A stretch of DNA of 64,000 nucleotides from an uncultured Opitutia bacterium (GTDB lineage Bacteria > Verrucomicrobiota > Verrucomicrobiia > Opitutales > Opitutaceae). Both the position numbers and the translations under genes were made by a program. The notes beneath the pieces were generated by a model, which did not search any database, was not told the origin of the DNA, and saw nothing but the letters and a program-made list of their open reading frames with translations. Positions 8,864-17,776 of the stretch are shown piece after piece (positions within the stretch are counted from its first letter, which is position 1; each line of letters opens with the position of its first letter). The stretch is taken from the NCBI GenBank assembly GCA_903862955.1, contig CAIPAH010000011.1, positions 1 through 64,000 on the forward strand, read 5' to 3'.

Positions 8864-10624
8864 ATGCCCGCGTCGCTCCCTTCCCACTCGTATCCCGCCC
8901 GTCGCCAGACCCATGGCCGGGATGATCTCGCCTGGTGGCGCAAGGCGCGCTTCGGGCTCTTCATCCACTGGGGCCTTTACGCCCTCCCCGCCGGCGTCTG
9001 GCGCGGCAAGCGCGTGCCCTACATCGGCGAGTGGCTGATGTTTCGCGAAAAGATCCCCGTCGCGACCTACGAGAAACTCGCCGCACAGTTTCATCCGCGC
9101 CACTGGGACGCCGCCGCAGTCGTCCGCCTCGCGCGCGAGGCCGGCATGGGCTACCTCGTCTTCACCGCGAAACACCATGATGGCTTCGCGATGTATCGCT
9201 CGGCCAACAGCGCCTACAACGTCGTCGACGCCACCCCGTGGCACCACGACCCCCTCGCCGACCTCGCGCGCGAATGCCGCCGGCAGGGCGTGCGCTTCTG
9301 CATCTACTACTCGCAGGACCTCGACTGGCACCATCCCGACGGCGCGTGGAATGACTGGGACTTCGCGAAGCAAAAGAAGAACCCCCGCCGCTATCTCCGT
9401 GAAAAAGTCCTGCCGCAGCTCACCGAGCTGCTCACGCACTACGGCCCCGTCGGCATGCTCTGGTTCGACATGCCGCTGACGTTGAACCGCGAGCTCAGCG
9501 CCGTCATCCGCCGCCACGTCAAACGCCTCCAGCCCCAATGCCTCGTCTCCGGCCGCATCGGCCACGGCCTCGGCGACTATCGTTTGCCCCGCGACAATTT
9601 CCTCCCGCCCGGCCGCCTCGACGGCGATTGGGAGACGTGCGCGACGCTCAACCACACCTGGGGTTTCAAGAAGCACGATCACGAGTGGAAATCGCCCTCC
9701 AACCTGATCACCACGCTCGTCGACCTTGCCAGCAAGGGCTGCAATTACCTGCTCAACATTGGGCCCGACGCTGACGGCCGCGTCCCGGCGCCGAGCGTGC
9801 AGCGGCTTCGCGCGGTGGGCGCGTGGCTGCGCGTCAACGGCGACGCCATCCGCGGCAGTTCGCCCAGCCCGTTCCGCTACGAATTTCCCTGGGGCCGCAT
9901 CACCGCGAAGGGCCGCACGCTCTACTTCCATTTCTTCGGCCCGCCGCCCCGCCCGTTCCGCGTCCACGGTCTGCGCACGCGCGTGACCGCGGTCACGGCC
10001 CTCGCCGCGCCGCGTCGGAAATTCGCCTTCACCCAATCCGTCGCCGCCACCGGCACGCCGATCCTCGAGATTGATTTCGCCAAACTCCGCTTCGCCTCGC
10101 CCGTCACAGTTGTTGCCGTCCAGCTCGCTGCCGCACCCGTGGTCGAGCCGCTCACGCTGCAGCAGCCCGACGGCAACGTCACCTTCATCGGCCCAATGGC
10201 CTGCGTCGGCTCCACGGCGAAAGCACCCGCCTTGCGCGTCGGCGGCACGGGCCTCACCGAGAACTGGCGCAACACCCGCGACTGGCTGCAATGGCGTTTC
10301 ACCGTCCTGGCGCCCGGCACGTTCGACGTCACGGTGGTCACAACCCACCAGCATCTCGAGTCCTGGAGCGGCGGGCACACGCTGCGCCTCACCTGCGCCG
10401 GCCAGGCGCTCCGCCGCGTCACGAAGAACGAAGGCGTCCTGCCCGGCCTGCGCTCCGCCTATTTCCCGCAGATCGCCACGCGCTTCGGTTCGCTCACCTT
10501 CGCCCGCCCGGGCACCTACTCGCTGCGGCTGCAGGCCGATCGTTTCCGCCTCGTAAAAAAAGCCCGCACGTTGCTTTCCGACGGTGGCATCATGTTCTCC
10601 GAAATCCGGCTGACACCCGCCTAG
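8864..10624 (+). CDS. GH29 alpha-L-fucosidase
   Basis: A 586-residue glycoside hydrolase that should remove terminal L-fucose. The GH29 barrel is evident from WWRKARFGLFIHWGLYALPAG near the start, YLVFTAKHHDGFAMY, and VGMLWFDMPLT, whose Asp is at the usual nucleophile position. The segment GCNYLLNIGPDADGRVP closes the catalytic domain, and about 250 residues of beta-rich C-terminal domains follow. No signal peptide is visible from ATG 8864. A GTG 18 bases upstream would add six residues without giving one. The gene stands alone, 103 bases after the protease gene. Plant or algal polysaccharide use is a plausible role. Confidence 0.93.
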   Translation: MPASLPSHSYPARRQTHGRDDLAWWRKARFGLFIHWGLYALPAGVWRGKRVPYIGEWLMFREKIPVATYEKLAAQFHPRHWDAAAVVRLAREAGMGYLVFTAKHHDGFAMYRSANSAYNVVDATPWHHDPLADLARECRRQGVRFCIYYSQDLDWHHPDGAWNDWDFAKQKKNPRRYLREKVLPQLTELLTHYGPVGMLWFDMPLTLNRELSAVIRRHVKRLQPQCLVSGRIGHGLGDYRLPRDNFLPPGRLDGDWETCATLNHTWGFKKHDHEWKSPSNLITTLVDLASKGCNYLLNIGPDADGRVPAPSVQRLRAVGAWLRVNGDAIRGSSPSPFRYEFPWGRITAKGRTLYFHFFGPPPRPFRVHGLRTRVTAVTALAAPRRKFAFTQSVAATGTPILEIDFAKLRFASPVTVVAVQLAAAPVVEPLTLQQPDGNVTFIGPMACVGSTAKAPALRVGGTGLTENWRNTRDWLQWRFTVLAPGTFDVTVVTTHQHLESWSGGHTLRLTCAGQALRRVTKNEGVLPGLRSAYFPQIATRFGSLTFARPGTYSLRLQADRFRLVKKARTLLSDGGIMFSEIRLTPA

Positions 10625-10687
10625 TGCCCCGCGGTCGCGGCATTTAGGCGGAACTTAAAGCCTGCTCCGGTTACTCCGTTTCAGCCG

Positions 10688-11281
10688 ATGGCCGCCCCCG
10701 CCCACTTCCGCTGCGTTCTCTACTTCGCCTGCGCGGCGCTGGTTTCCGCGGAAACACCCCCGGTCACGGCTTCTGTCACCGCTCCGCCCGCGGAATTGCC
10801 GGTCTCGCCCAAACTCGAAAAGCTCTTCGGCGGCGACCCGCCCAAGTTTGCGCCGCCCAAGCCTGACGCCTCGGCCTCCGTCTCCTCCGAGCCGCCCCGC
10901 AACGGCATCATCCGCCTTCCCACTTTCATCGTCCGCGCGCCGCGTCCGATCGGGGAAAACGACGTGATGACGCCCCAGGCCCGCGAGGACGCGATCGTCA
11001 AACGCTACGTCGGCGAACCGACCGGCCTGGATGTGGCACTGAACAAATACACGCTCAACACCCTCTGGAAAAAGATCCCCGTGCTCGGCTCCATTTCCGA
11101 TTTTGGGGCGACCAACGACGCTTCACGCAACATGAGCTACAAGGAACGCATCGCCACGGACTACTCCCGGATCGAGGCCAAGCGGAGATACCTCGAGGCG
11201 CTCGGCATCAGCGCCGATGTCCCGCCCACCAAGCCCGCGCCGGAAAAGGACAAGAAGCCGTCCCCGCCGGACGACAAATGA
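10688..11281 (+). CDS. Exported protein of unknown function
   Basis: A 197-residue protein with an N-terminal signal-like segment (MAAPAHFRCVLYFACAALVSA). It continues as a Pro-rich stretch, then a short ordered region with GIIRLPTFIVRAPRP and ALNKYTLNTLWKKIPVLGSI, and a Lys/Pro-rich charged tail. I do not recognise the family. It lies 63 bases after the fucosidase and 81 bases before the TRAP cluster on the same strand. It could be a periplasmic protein attached to either unit. Confidence 0.75.
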   Translation: MAAPAHFRCVLYFACAALVSAETPPVTASVTAPPAELPVSPKLEKLFGGDPPKFAPPKPDASASVSSEPPRNGIIRLPTFIVRAPRPIGENDVMTPQAREDAIVKRYVGEPTGLDVALNKYTLNTLWKKIPVLGSISDFGATNDASRNMSYKERIATDYSRIEAKRRYLEALGISADVPPTKPAPEKDKKPSPPDDK

Positions 11282-11362
11282 GCCCCGATCACGCGGGCTT
11301 GCACGGGATTTTCCCGTGCTCCACGGTGATTCCATGACGTGCCAAACTGAGCGCTTCGGCGG

Positions 11363-12331
11363 ATGAAACAGGTTCCGCTTCCATCCCTTGGCCGTCCCGT
11401 CCTGCGTTGGCATTGCCTGCTGGCTGCGATCGCCGTCGGCCTCAGCGCCGGTTGCAACTCGCTCAAGCACGTCGCCGTCAACCAGGTCGGCGATGCCTTC
11501 GCCTCGGGCAGCAGCGCGTTTGCCACCGATGACGACCCCGAGCTGATCAAGGCCGCCGCGCCGTTCAGCCTCAAACTCATCGAGAGCCTCCTCGCCGAAA
11601 CGCCCAATCACCGCGGCCTGCGGCTCGCCGGCGCCAGCGGCTTCACCCAATACGCCTATGCGTTTGTCCAGCAGGACGCCGACGAACTCGAGGCGACCGA
11701 CCTCGCCGGCGCCAACGCCCTGCGCGCCCGCGCCCGGCGGCTCTACCTCCGCGCCCGAGACCACGGCCTGCACGGACTCGAGGTCACGCATCCCGACCTT
11801 GCCGCTGCGCTCCGACGCGACCCACGCGCGGCCGTCCGCGCCTGCACGGCCGAAGACGTGCCGCTCATGTATTGGACCGCCGCGGCGTGGTCCGCCGCCA
11901 TCGCCGTCATGAAGGACCGGCCCGACCTGATCGCGGAGCTCCCGCAGGCCGAGGCGCTGATGGACCACGCGCTGGAGCTCAACGAGTCCTTCGACCAGGG
12001 GTCCATCCACACGTTCATGATCACCTACGAAATGGCCCGCCAGGGTGCCAAGGGTGATCCCGCCGTCCGCGCCCGCGTGCATTTCGACCGCGCGGTGACG
12101 CTCAGCGGCGGCCACCAAGCCGCGCCTTACGTGGCGTTCGCCGAGGCGGTCTGCCTGCCGCAGCAGGATCGCGCGCAATTCACCGCCCTGCTGCACACCG
12201 CGCTTGCGATTAACCCCGATGCGGAACCCAATTCGCGCCTCGTCAACCTCGTGCTGCAGCGCCGCGCCCGCTGGCTGCTCAGCCGGGTTGATGATTTGTT
12301 CCTGCCCGAGCCGCCGACCGCCAAGCCATGA
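11363..12331 (+). CDS. TRAP transporter TatT component lipoprotein
   Basis: A 322-residue lipoprotein: signal peptide with lipobox LSAGC near residue 31, then helical TPR-like repeats. It corresponds to the TatT (T-component) family known from Treponema pallidum TP0956, which binds the periplasmic solute-binding subunit. Family traits visible are the early block LKHVAVNQVGDAF, SLLAETPNHRGLRLAGASGF, and GSIHTFMITYEMARQG. The stop overlaps the start of the DctP gene (ATGA), indicating a coupled operon of T, P and fused QM components. The substrate cannot be read from sequence; hydrophobic ligands have been proposed for the treponemal system. Confidence 0.9.
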   Translation: MKQVPLPSLGRPVLRWHCLLAAIAVGLSAGCNSLKHVAVNQVGDAFASGSSAFATDDDPELIKAAAPFSLKLIESLLAETPNHRGLRLAGASGFTQYAYAFVQQDADELEATDLAGANALRARARRLYLRARDHGLHGLEVTHPDLAAALRRDPRAAVRACTAEDVPLMYWTAAAWSAAIAVMKDRPDLIAELPQAEALMDHALELNESFDQGSIHTFMITYEMARQGAKGDPAVRARVHFDRAVTLSGGHQAAPYVAFAEAVCLPQQDRAQFTALLHTALAINPDAEPNSRLVNLVLQRRARWLLSRVDDLFLPEPPTAKP

Positions 12332-13347
12332 AGCCCGCCACCCTCCTCTCTTTCGCCGCCCTGTCCCTCGCCGCAGTCTTTGCGACCGGCCGCGCCGCCG
12401 GCGACTCCGTCGTCGTGCGGATGGGCACCATCCTGCCCAGCGGCACCGCGCAGTATTCCCTCATCCAAGAGCTCGGTGAAACCTGGCGCCGCGAATCCGG
12501 CGGCACCGTCAAGCTCACGCTCTACCCCGACGGCCGCCTCGGCGGCGAGGCCGAGATGGTCAAGAAACTCCGCATCCGCCAGATCAACGCTGGCTTGTTC
12601 AGCGCCGTCGGCCTCGCGGAAATCGACCCGAGCACCAACGGCCTGCAGATCATGCCCCTCACGTTCCGCACGTGGGCCGAGGTCGACTACGTGCGCGAGC
12701 ACGTCCGCCCGCTCCTCGAGCAGCGCATCCGCGCGAAGGGCTTCGAGGTGCTGTTCTGGGCCGACGCGGGTTGGGTCCGGTTTTTTTCCAAGACCGCGGC
12801 CATTCACCCCGACGAGTTTCGCAAGATGAAGATGTTCGCCTGGGCGGGTGACGCGCGTCAGTTCGCCATCGAGGAGGCCGTCGGCTGCCAGCCCGTCTCG
12901 CTCGAAACCACCGACATCCTGCTCGGCCTCAACACCGGCATGATCAACACCGTCGCCGTGCCGCCCCTCATCGGCCTTGCCGGCCAGTTTTACCGCCCCG
13001 CCCCGCACATGCTCGACATGAACTGGGCCCCGATCGTCGGCGCCGCCGTCGTCCGCACCGACATCTGGGAAAAAATTCCGCCCGACATCCGCGCCCGCCT
13101 GAAAGCCGCCGCCGAGGCAACCGGCGAAAAGCTGCGCGAGCGCGGGCGTCTCGAGAGCGAGGAGGCGATCAAGGTCATGCAGCAGCACGGCCTGCAACTG
13201 CATGAGCTCACCCCCGCCGCCGACGCCGAGTGGCAGGAACTCGCCGCGCAGCTGCAGCCCAAGGTGCGCGGCGCGATTGTGCCGGAGGATATTTTTGACG
13301 CGGTCGAGCTGCACCTGAAGAACTTCCGCGCCGGCCACAAGGAATGA
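12328..13347 (+). CDS. TRAP transporter periplasmic solute-binding protein (DctP type)
   Basis: A 339-residue exported protein: signal peptide to about residue 24, then the DctP fold with MGTILPSGTAQYSLIQELG, LTLYPDGRLGGEAEMVKKLR and the usual PLTFRTWAEVDYV region. It should capture a small organic ligand in the periplasm and pass it to the membrane subunit. ATGA overlaps join it to the TatT gene upstream and the fused permease downstream. The canonical carboxylate-binding Arg of sialic-acid-type DctP proteins is not evident in the matching region, in keeping with a TatT-associated type with other substrates. That last point is inference. Confidence 0.94.
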   Translation: MKPATLLSFAALSLAAVFATGRAAGDSVVVRMGTILPSGTAQYSLIQELGETWRRESGGTVKLTLYPDGRLGGEAEMVKKLRIRQINAGLFSAVGLAEIDPSTNGLQIMPLTFRTWAEVDYVREHVRPLLEQRIRAKGFEVLFWADAGWVRFFSKTAAIHPDEFRKMKMFAWAGDARQFAIEEAVGCQPVSLETTDILLGLNTGMINTVAVPPLIGLAGQFYRPAPHMLDMNWAPIVGAAVVRTDIWEKIPPDIRARLKAAAEATGEKLRERGRLESEEAIKVMQQHGLQLHELTPAADAEWQELAAQLQPKVRGAIVPEDIFDAVELHLKNFRAGHKE

Positions 13348-15200
13348 ACGACGCCCCATCGGTCGCGACGTCCATCCCGTTTGCCGTCCCGCCGAGCGGA
13401 CCGCGGTCGCGGTTGATCGCCGCCGAGGACCACGTCGTCGCCGCCGCCCTCGCCGCGATGGTGCTGCTGCCGTTGAGCGAGGTTGTGCTGCGCACATTTT
13501 TCCACACCGGCCTGTTCAACACCGGCACGTTCGTGCAGCACCTGACGCTCGCCGTCGGCATGGCCGGCGGGGCGCTGGCCGCGCGTGACGGGCGCCTGCT
13601 CGCGCTCTCGACCGTCACCTGGCTGCGCGGCGCGTGGCTCGCGCGGGCCCGCTGGTTCAGCTTCACCTGCGCCGCCGCCATCGCCGCCGCCCTCGCGCTG
13701 GCGGGCGCCCAGTTCGTCTCGGCCGAGCGCGAAGGCGCGCAGATCTTTGCCCTCCACGTGCCGCTGTGGGTCGTGCAATGCATCCTGCCGGTCGGCTTCG
13801 GGGTCATTTGCCTCCGCCTGCTCTACCAAGCCGCCCCGGGTTGGCCCGCCCGCATCGGCGCGTTGGTCGTGGCCGCGGCCCTCCTCGCGCTCGGCACCTG
13901 GCCGCCGCTCGCCCCCGCCACGCTGATGTATGCGGGCCTCGGGGTGTTGCTGATCGCCACCGTGCTCGGAGCACCGATTTTCGCCATGATCGGCGGGTTG
14001 GGTTTGTTGCTGTTCTGGGGCGCGGACGTGCCGATCGCCTCGATGTCGGTCGAGCACTACCGGCTCACCGTCAACCCCGCCCTCCCCTCCATTCCGCTCT
14101 TCACGCTCGCTGGCTACCTCATGGCCGAGGGCGGCGCGTCGCGGCGATTGTTGCGCGTTTTCTCGGCGGTGTTCGGCTCCGTCATCGGCGGACCGGCCAT
14201 CGCGGTGGTGCTCATCTGCGCGTTCTTCACCGCCTTCACCGGCGGCTCCGGCGTCACCATCCTCGCGCTCGGCGGACTGCTCATGCCCATCCTGCTCGGC
14301 GCGAAATTCTCCGAGCGCGACGCCCTCGGGCTCGTCACCGGCGCCGGCTCGCTCGGCATCCTCCTGCCGCCCTGCCTGCCGGTCATTCTCTACGCCATCA
14401 TCGCGCGGGTGGACATCCGCGAGATGTTCCTCGGCGGTTTTCTGCCGGGCATCCTGCTGATTGGCATGACGGCCGCGTGGGGCATCTGGTCCGGGCGCCG
14501 CAACCCCGCGCCGCGTCCGCCCTTTGACGGCGCCGAGGCCCTCCGCGCCGTCTGGGCCGCGAAATGGGAGCTCCTCCTGCCCGTCGTCTCGCTCGCCGCC
14601 CTCTTCGGCGGCTGGGCCACGCCCGTCGAAGCGGCGGCGCTCACCGCGGCCTACGCCTTCATCGTCGAGGTGCTCATCCACCGCGACCTCCACCTCTGGC
14701 GCGACGTCCCGCGCGTCGCCGCCGAGGCCGGCCTGCTCATCGGCGGCATCCTCCTGATTCTCGGCGTCGCGCTCGGCCTCACCAACTACCTCATCGACGC
14801 CCAGGTGCCCGATCACCTCGCCGCGTGGTCCGAGGCGCACGTGCACTCGCGCTGGCTGTTCCTGCTCGGGCTCAACTTCGTGCTGATCGGCATCGGCAGC
14901 CTCGTCGAAATCTACGCCGCCATCATCGTCGCCGCACCGCTGCTCGTGCCGATTGGCCTCCAGCTCGGCATCAATCCCATCCACCTCGGCGTCCTCTTCC
15001 TCGCCAACATGGAGCTCGGCTTCCTCGCGCCCCCGATCGGCCTGAACCTCCTGCTCGCGTCCTATCGCCTGAAAAAGCCCGTGAGCGAAGTCACGCGCGC
15101 CACGTTCCCCCTGCTCGTCGTCATGTTCCTCGGCGTGCTGCTGATCACCTATTTCGAACCGCTGACGACCTGGCTCCCGCAACTGCTGCATCGGCCCTGA
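13344..15200 (+). CDS. TRAP transporter fused small and large membrane subunits (DctQ-DctM)
   Basis: A 618-residue inner-membrane protein. The first 180 residues form four helices of DctQ type, and from about residue 200 on the DctM domain shows LTVNPALPSIPLFTLAGYLMAEGG and ALGGLLMPILLGAKFSERDALGLV. GSLGILLPPCLPVILY and LEIYAAIIVAAPLLVPIG-like segments follow. It should couple sodium entry to solute uptake. It overlaps the DctP stop by four bases. Fusion of Q and M is a known variant. A small GC hairpin (GCCTGC at 15212-15217 with GCAGGC at 15224-15229) follows the stop, without a T-run. Confidence 0.95.
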   Translation: MNDAPSVATSIPFAVPPSGPRSRLIAAEDHVVAAALAAMVLLPLSEVVLRTFFHTGLFNTGTFVQHLTLAVGMAGGALAARDGRLLALSTVTWLRGAWLARARWFSFTCAAAIAAALALAGAQFVSAEREGAQIFALHVPLWVVQCILPVGFGVICLRLLYQAAPGWPARIGALVVAAALLALGTWPPLAPATLMYAGLGVLLIATVLGAPIFAMIGGLGLLLFWGADVPIASMSVEHYRLTVNPALPSIPLFTLAGYLMAEGGASRRLLRVFSAVFGSVIGGPAIAVVLICAFFTAFTGGSGVTILALGGLLMPILLGAKFSERDALGLVTGAGSLGILLPPCLPVILYAIIARVDIREMFLGGFLPGILLIGMTAAWGIWSGRRNPAPRPPFDGAEALRAVWAAKWELLLPVVSLAALFGGWATPVEAAALTAAYAFIVEVLIHRDLHLWRDVPRVAAEAGLLIGGILLILGVALGLTNYLIDAQVPDHLAAWSEAHVHSRWLFLLGLNFVLIGIGSLVEIYAAIIVAAPLLVPIGLQLGINPIHLGVLFLANMELGFLAPPIGLNLLLASYRLKKPVSEVTRATFPLLVVMFLGVLLITYFEPLTTWLPQLLHRP

Positions 15201-15277
15201 CCCGTCGGCGCGCCTGCCACGCCGCAGGCCGCGTCAAAGCATTTGCCTCCCGGGCGCGGCGGCGTTGATGCTCCGGC

Positions 15278-16141
15278 ATGCTCCTGGCCCTCGCGCTCTA
15301 CCTCGCCGCGTATGTGCTCTGCCTCGGCGCCCTCTGGCTCTTCCGCACCAACCGCCGCCGCGAACGCCCGCCGGTCGCGCCCAAGCTGCTCCGCGGCCCG
15401 GGTGAATCCCTCCGCTGGCGCCTGCAGCGGCTCGATGACGCCCTCCTGCTCCACGCGTTCGGCGCCGCGTTCCTGCCGATGGGCGTCTTCGTCGGCGGGC
15501 TGATGCTCGCGCTGAACGCCACTGGCCGGGACCGCGACGTCACCATGATCGCCGCCTTCGCGCTCTTCCTGGTGACGCTCTATTTCTGCGGCCGCTGGAT
15601 GCTGGAAAAATTCACCCTGCGCCGGGACTGCCACCTCGGGCTGCTCGGCGAAAAGATCGTTGCCGAGGCCATCCTTCCGCTCGCCGCCGAGGGCTGCCGC
15701 ATCTTCCACGACGTCCCCGCCGGCGCGTTCAACCTCGACCACGTCATCGTCGCCCCGACCGGCATCTTCGCGATCGAAACGAAAACCCGCCGCGCCGGCC
15801 GCGCGCTCCCTGGCCGCCGGCCGGACGAGATCATCTTCGACGGTGCGCAGCTCATTTTCCCGTGGGGCGAGGACGCCTATGGCCTCGAACAGGCCCGCCA
15901 TCGCGCGTCGTGGCTCGGCAACTGGCTGCGCGACGCCACCGGCGAGCCGTTCCTGCCCGTGCCCGTGCTCACCTTTCCCGGCTGGAACGTCTCCACGACC
16001 GCCGCCGGCGCCGACGTGTCCGTGGTCTCGCCCGGCGCGATCCCCGGCCTCGTCCGCAACCGCTCCGGCCTGCTCACCGATCTCCAAATCGACCACATCG
16101 CGAGGCAGCTCGAGGGCAAGTGCCGGGATGTGGAGTTCTGA
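15278..16141 (+). CDS. Membrane-anchored NERD-domain protein
   Basis: A 287-residue protein with an N-terminal membrane helix (2-21), two more helices near 65-86 and 90-107, and a NERD (nuclease-related) domain from about residue 118. NERD hallmarks are GLLGEKIVAEAIL, NLDHVIVAPTGIFAIETK (Asp and Glu-x-Lys of a nuclease-like core) and the later LTFPGW. NERD proteins are predicted DNA-processing or regulatory nucleases; biological roles are poorly known. It stands between the TRAP cluster and a convergent methyltransferase. No defence genes are adjacent. Confidence 0.85.
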   Translation: MLLALALYLAAYVLCLGALWLFRTNRRRERPPVAPKLLRGPGESLRWRLQRLDDALLLHAFGAAFLPMGVFVGGLMLALNATGRDRDVTMIAAFALFLVTLYFCGRWMLEKFTLRRDCHLGLLGEKIVAEAILPLAAEGCRIFHDVPAGAFNLDHVIVAPTGIFAIETKTRRAGRALPGRRPDEIIFDGAQLIFPWGEDAYGLEQARHRASWLGNWLRDATGEPFLPVPVLTFPGWNVSTTAAGADVSVVSPGAIPGLVRNRSGLLTDLQIDHIARQLEGKCRDVEF

Positions 16142-16181
16142 GCGGCACTCAGCTTTCAGCCGTCAGCGGATCGGAATTGAT

Positions 16182-16292
16182 GGCCACAAAGAGGCACAAG
16201 GGATCGATGACTGCGAAAGTCTCTCCATTGCGCCCATGGGCGCGCGGCTGGTTTGAGCCGAAACCACCGGGCCCTTGTGCTTTTTCGTGGCT
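16182..16292. repeat. Imperfect inverted repeat, CCACAAAGAGGCAC family
   Basis: A 21-base left arm (16182-16202) pairs with a right arm (16272-16292) at 17 of 21 positions. The arm core GCCACAAAGAGGCAC recurs at 32557-32629. It fills the convergent space between the NERD gene and a methyltransferase and could act as a bidirectional transcription end. Confidence 0.75.
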
Positions 16293-16314
16293 AATCCGGT
16301 TTGGAAGCTGGTAG

Positions 16315-17100
16315 CTACCTCATCGCCTTCCTCGCGACGAGGATGAGCCGCTGCCACCACCAGACGGTCTTCCCGTCCTCCTTGCCGATGCGCATTAACT
16401 CGCGCACCGCCGGCGTCACCGTGCGGATCGCCTCGCACACCTTCGCCCGGTTCCCCGGCGACGTCGCCGCCGCGTTGAAATACCACTCGAGGTCCGGTTG
16501 CTTCATCGGCTGCAGTTCGCTGTGCACGAGCGTCAGTCCCGCGGCGGCGCACCAGCGTTCCCACGTGCCCTTGGTCCACATCCGGTGATGACTCGGGTCG
16601 CGCCACTTCTCGACCTGGTGCAGCCATGCTTCCGCCTCCGGCCGGCCGTCCTCCATACTGCCGTCAATGAGCAGGAAATACCCGCCCGGCTTCAGCACCC
16701 GCGTGACTTCGCGGACAAAGCCCTCGGGATCGCTGAAGTGATGCGGCGCCACGCGACAGCTGACCAAGTCGAACTCGCCATCACCAAACGGGATCGCCTC
16801 CGCCGGGAATTGCCGTGTCGCCACGCGCAGCCCGCGCTCCGCGCCGAGCTTCGCCGCGCGCTCCAGCATGTTCGCTGAAATATCGCCGAGCGTCACCTCG
16901 CAGCCCCGCGCCGCCAGCAGCAGCCCCGTGTGCCCGCCGCCCGTCGCCACGTCCAACGCCCGCCAGCCCGCGCGCAGCGGGATGTGCTGCAACGCCAGCT
17001 CCACGTCCGGCGTCTGCTCGAGGATGTGCCCCTTGCCGTAATTCTGGCTCTGCTTGTCAAACTGCGCGGCCGCCGCCGCCTGGATCGCGTCGAGTTTCAT
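16315..17100 (-). CDS. Class I SAM-dependent methyltransferase
   Basis: A 261-residue cytosolic enzyme of the UbiE-like Methyltransf_11 type. The SAM-binding motif I is ALDVATGGGHTGLLLA (residues 48-63), then VTLGDISANML with the acidic ribose-binding residue, FPAEAIPFGDGEFDLVSCRV and VLKPGGYFLLID. The start MKLDAIQAAAAAQFDKQ was chosen because the homologous region begins at AQFDKQSQNYGKG; the 22 upstream residues look unrelated. The methyl acceptor is unknown. A perfect long inverted repeat follows upstream. Confidence 0.9.
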   Translation of the reverse strand: MKLDAIQAAAAAQFDKQSQNYGKGHILEQTPDVELALQHIPLRAGWRALDVATGGGHTGLLLAARGCEVTLGDISANMLERAAKLGAERGLRVATRQFPAEAIPFGDGEFDLVSCRVAPHHFSDPEGFVREVTRVLKPGGYFLLIDGSMEDGRPEAEAWLHQVEKWRDPSHHRMWTKGTWERWCAAAGLTLVHSELQPMKQPDLEWYFNAAATSPGNRAKVCEAIRTVTPAVRELMRIGKEDGKTVWWWQRLILVARKAMR

Positions 17101-17217
17101 GGGAGGAATTTGCCGAAAGGTGGATCTTGCCATTTCAAACGCAAGGGGCGGGACCGCGTTCGGCAAATTCTGAACTCCCGCTCATATTCTCGATTATCTC
17201 CCCATAAGCCGAGCTGT

Positions 17218-17307
17218 CGTAGGTCGGGCTTTACGCCCGATATGCCTTGGGCGAAACGCGTAGGGGCCAGACCTTCCAAGCATATCGGGCGTAAAGCCCG
17301 ACCTACG
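17218..17307. repeat. Perfect 27-base inverted repeat, GTAGGTCGGGCTTTACGCCCGATA family
   Basis: Arms at 17218-17244 and 17281-17307 are exact reverse complements over 27 bases with a 36-base centre. Each arm is itself partly self-complementary (GGGCTTTACGCCC). A related copy with two changes lies at 25175-25237. It sits between the divergent methyltransferase and sufE genes. A transposable palindromic element is likely; no transposase is nearby. Confidence 0.92.
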
Positions 17308-17365
17308 TGAATCGCCGCACGGCCCTAGGGTTGAAACTCCCGCCCAACCCTTTCAGCTTCCGCCC

Positions 17366-17776
17366 GTGAGCCTCACCACCGCCCAGCAACAACTCGTGGA
17401 CGACTTTGCCCTCATCGAGGATGCACAAGAACGCCTCGGCGCCGTGGTGGACCGAGCAAAACGACTTCCGCCGCTGCCCGCCGCGGACCGCACCGAGCAA
17501 AACCGCGTGCAGGGCTGCGTCTCGCAGGTGTGGGTCGTCGGCGAATTGCGCGACGGCCGCTGTTTCTTCCGCTGCGACGCCGACGGCCCGCTCGTGAAAG
17601 GCCTCGTGGCCTTTCTCTGCGAGTTTTTCTCCGGCGCCACGTCCGCCGAAATCGCCGCGAGTACAACCAATCCGCTCGAAACCCTCGGCCTGATGGGCAA
17701 TCTGTCCCCCACCCGCGTCAACGGCCTCGGCGCCGTCCGCGCCCGTATCCGCGAGCTGGCCGGAAAAATGACTTAA
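17366..17776 (+). CDS. sufE: SufE-family sulfur acceptor
   Basis: A 136-residue protein that should accept persulfide sulfur from a cysteine desulfurase. The acceptor Cys lies in the family motif VQGCVSQVW (about residues 48-56), and the C-terminal block GLMGNLSPTRVNGLGAVRARI is typical of SufE/CsdE. It starts at GTG. The stop codon TAA lies inside the left arm of a palindromic repeat. A tcdA gene lies about 1 kb away; in E. coli CsdE and TcdA (CsdL) work together, so it may serve as the CsdE partner. No cysteine desulfurase gene is in the window. Confidence 0.94.
   Translation: MSLTTAQQQLVDDFALIEDAQERLGAVVDRAKRLPPLPAADRTEQNRVQGCVSQVWVVGELRDGRCFFRCDADGPLVKGLVAFLCEFFSGATSAEIAASTTNPLETLGLMGNLSPTRVNGLGAVRARIRELAGKMT

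Noticed and set aside
12990-15191. Minus-strand 733-residue open frame
   Set aside because: It is antisense to the TRAP DctP and DctQM genes; the composition (Glu, Arg, Gly, Asp) is that of a mirror frame, with no fold-like pattern.
15278-16141. NERD protein as part of a defence system
   Set aside because: NERD domains occur in some defence loci, but the neighbours are a transporter and a methyltransferase without restriction or helicase genes.
16315-17100. Methyltransferase as a DNA methylase of a restriction system
   Set aside because: It has the SAM motif of small-molecule methyltransferases and no DPPY, NPPY or Pro-Cys catalytic motif.
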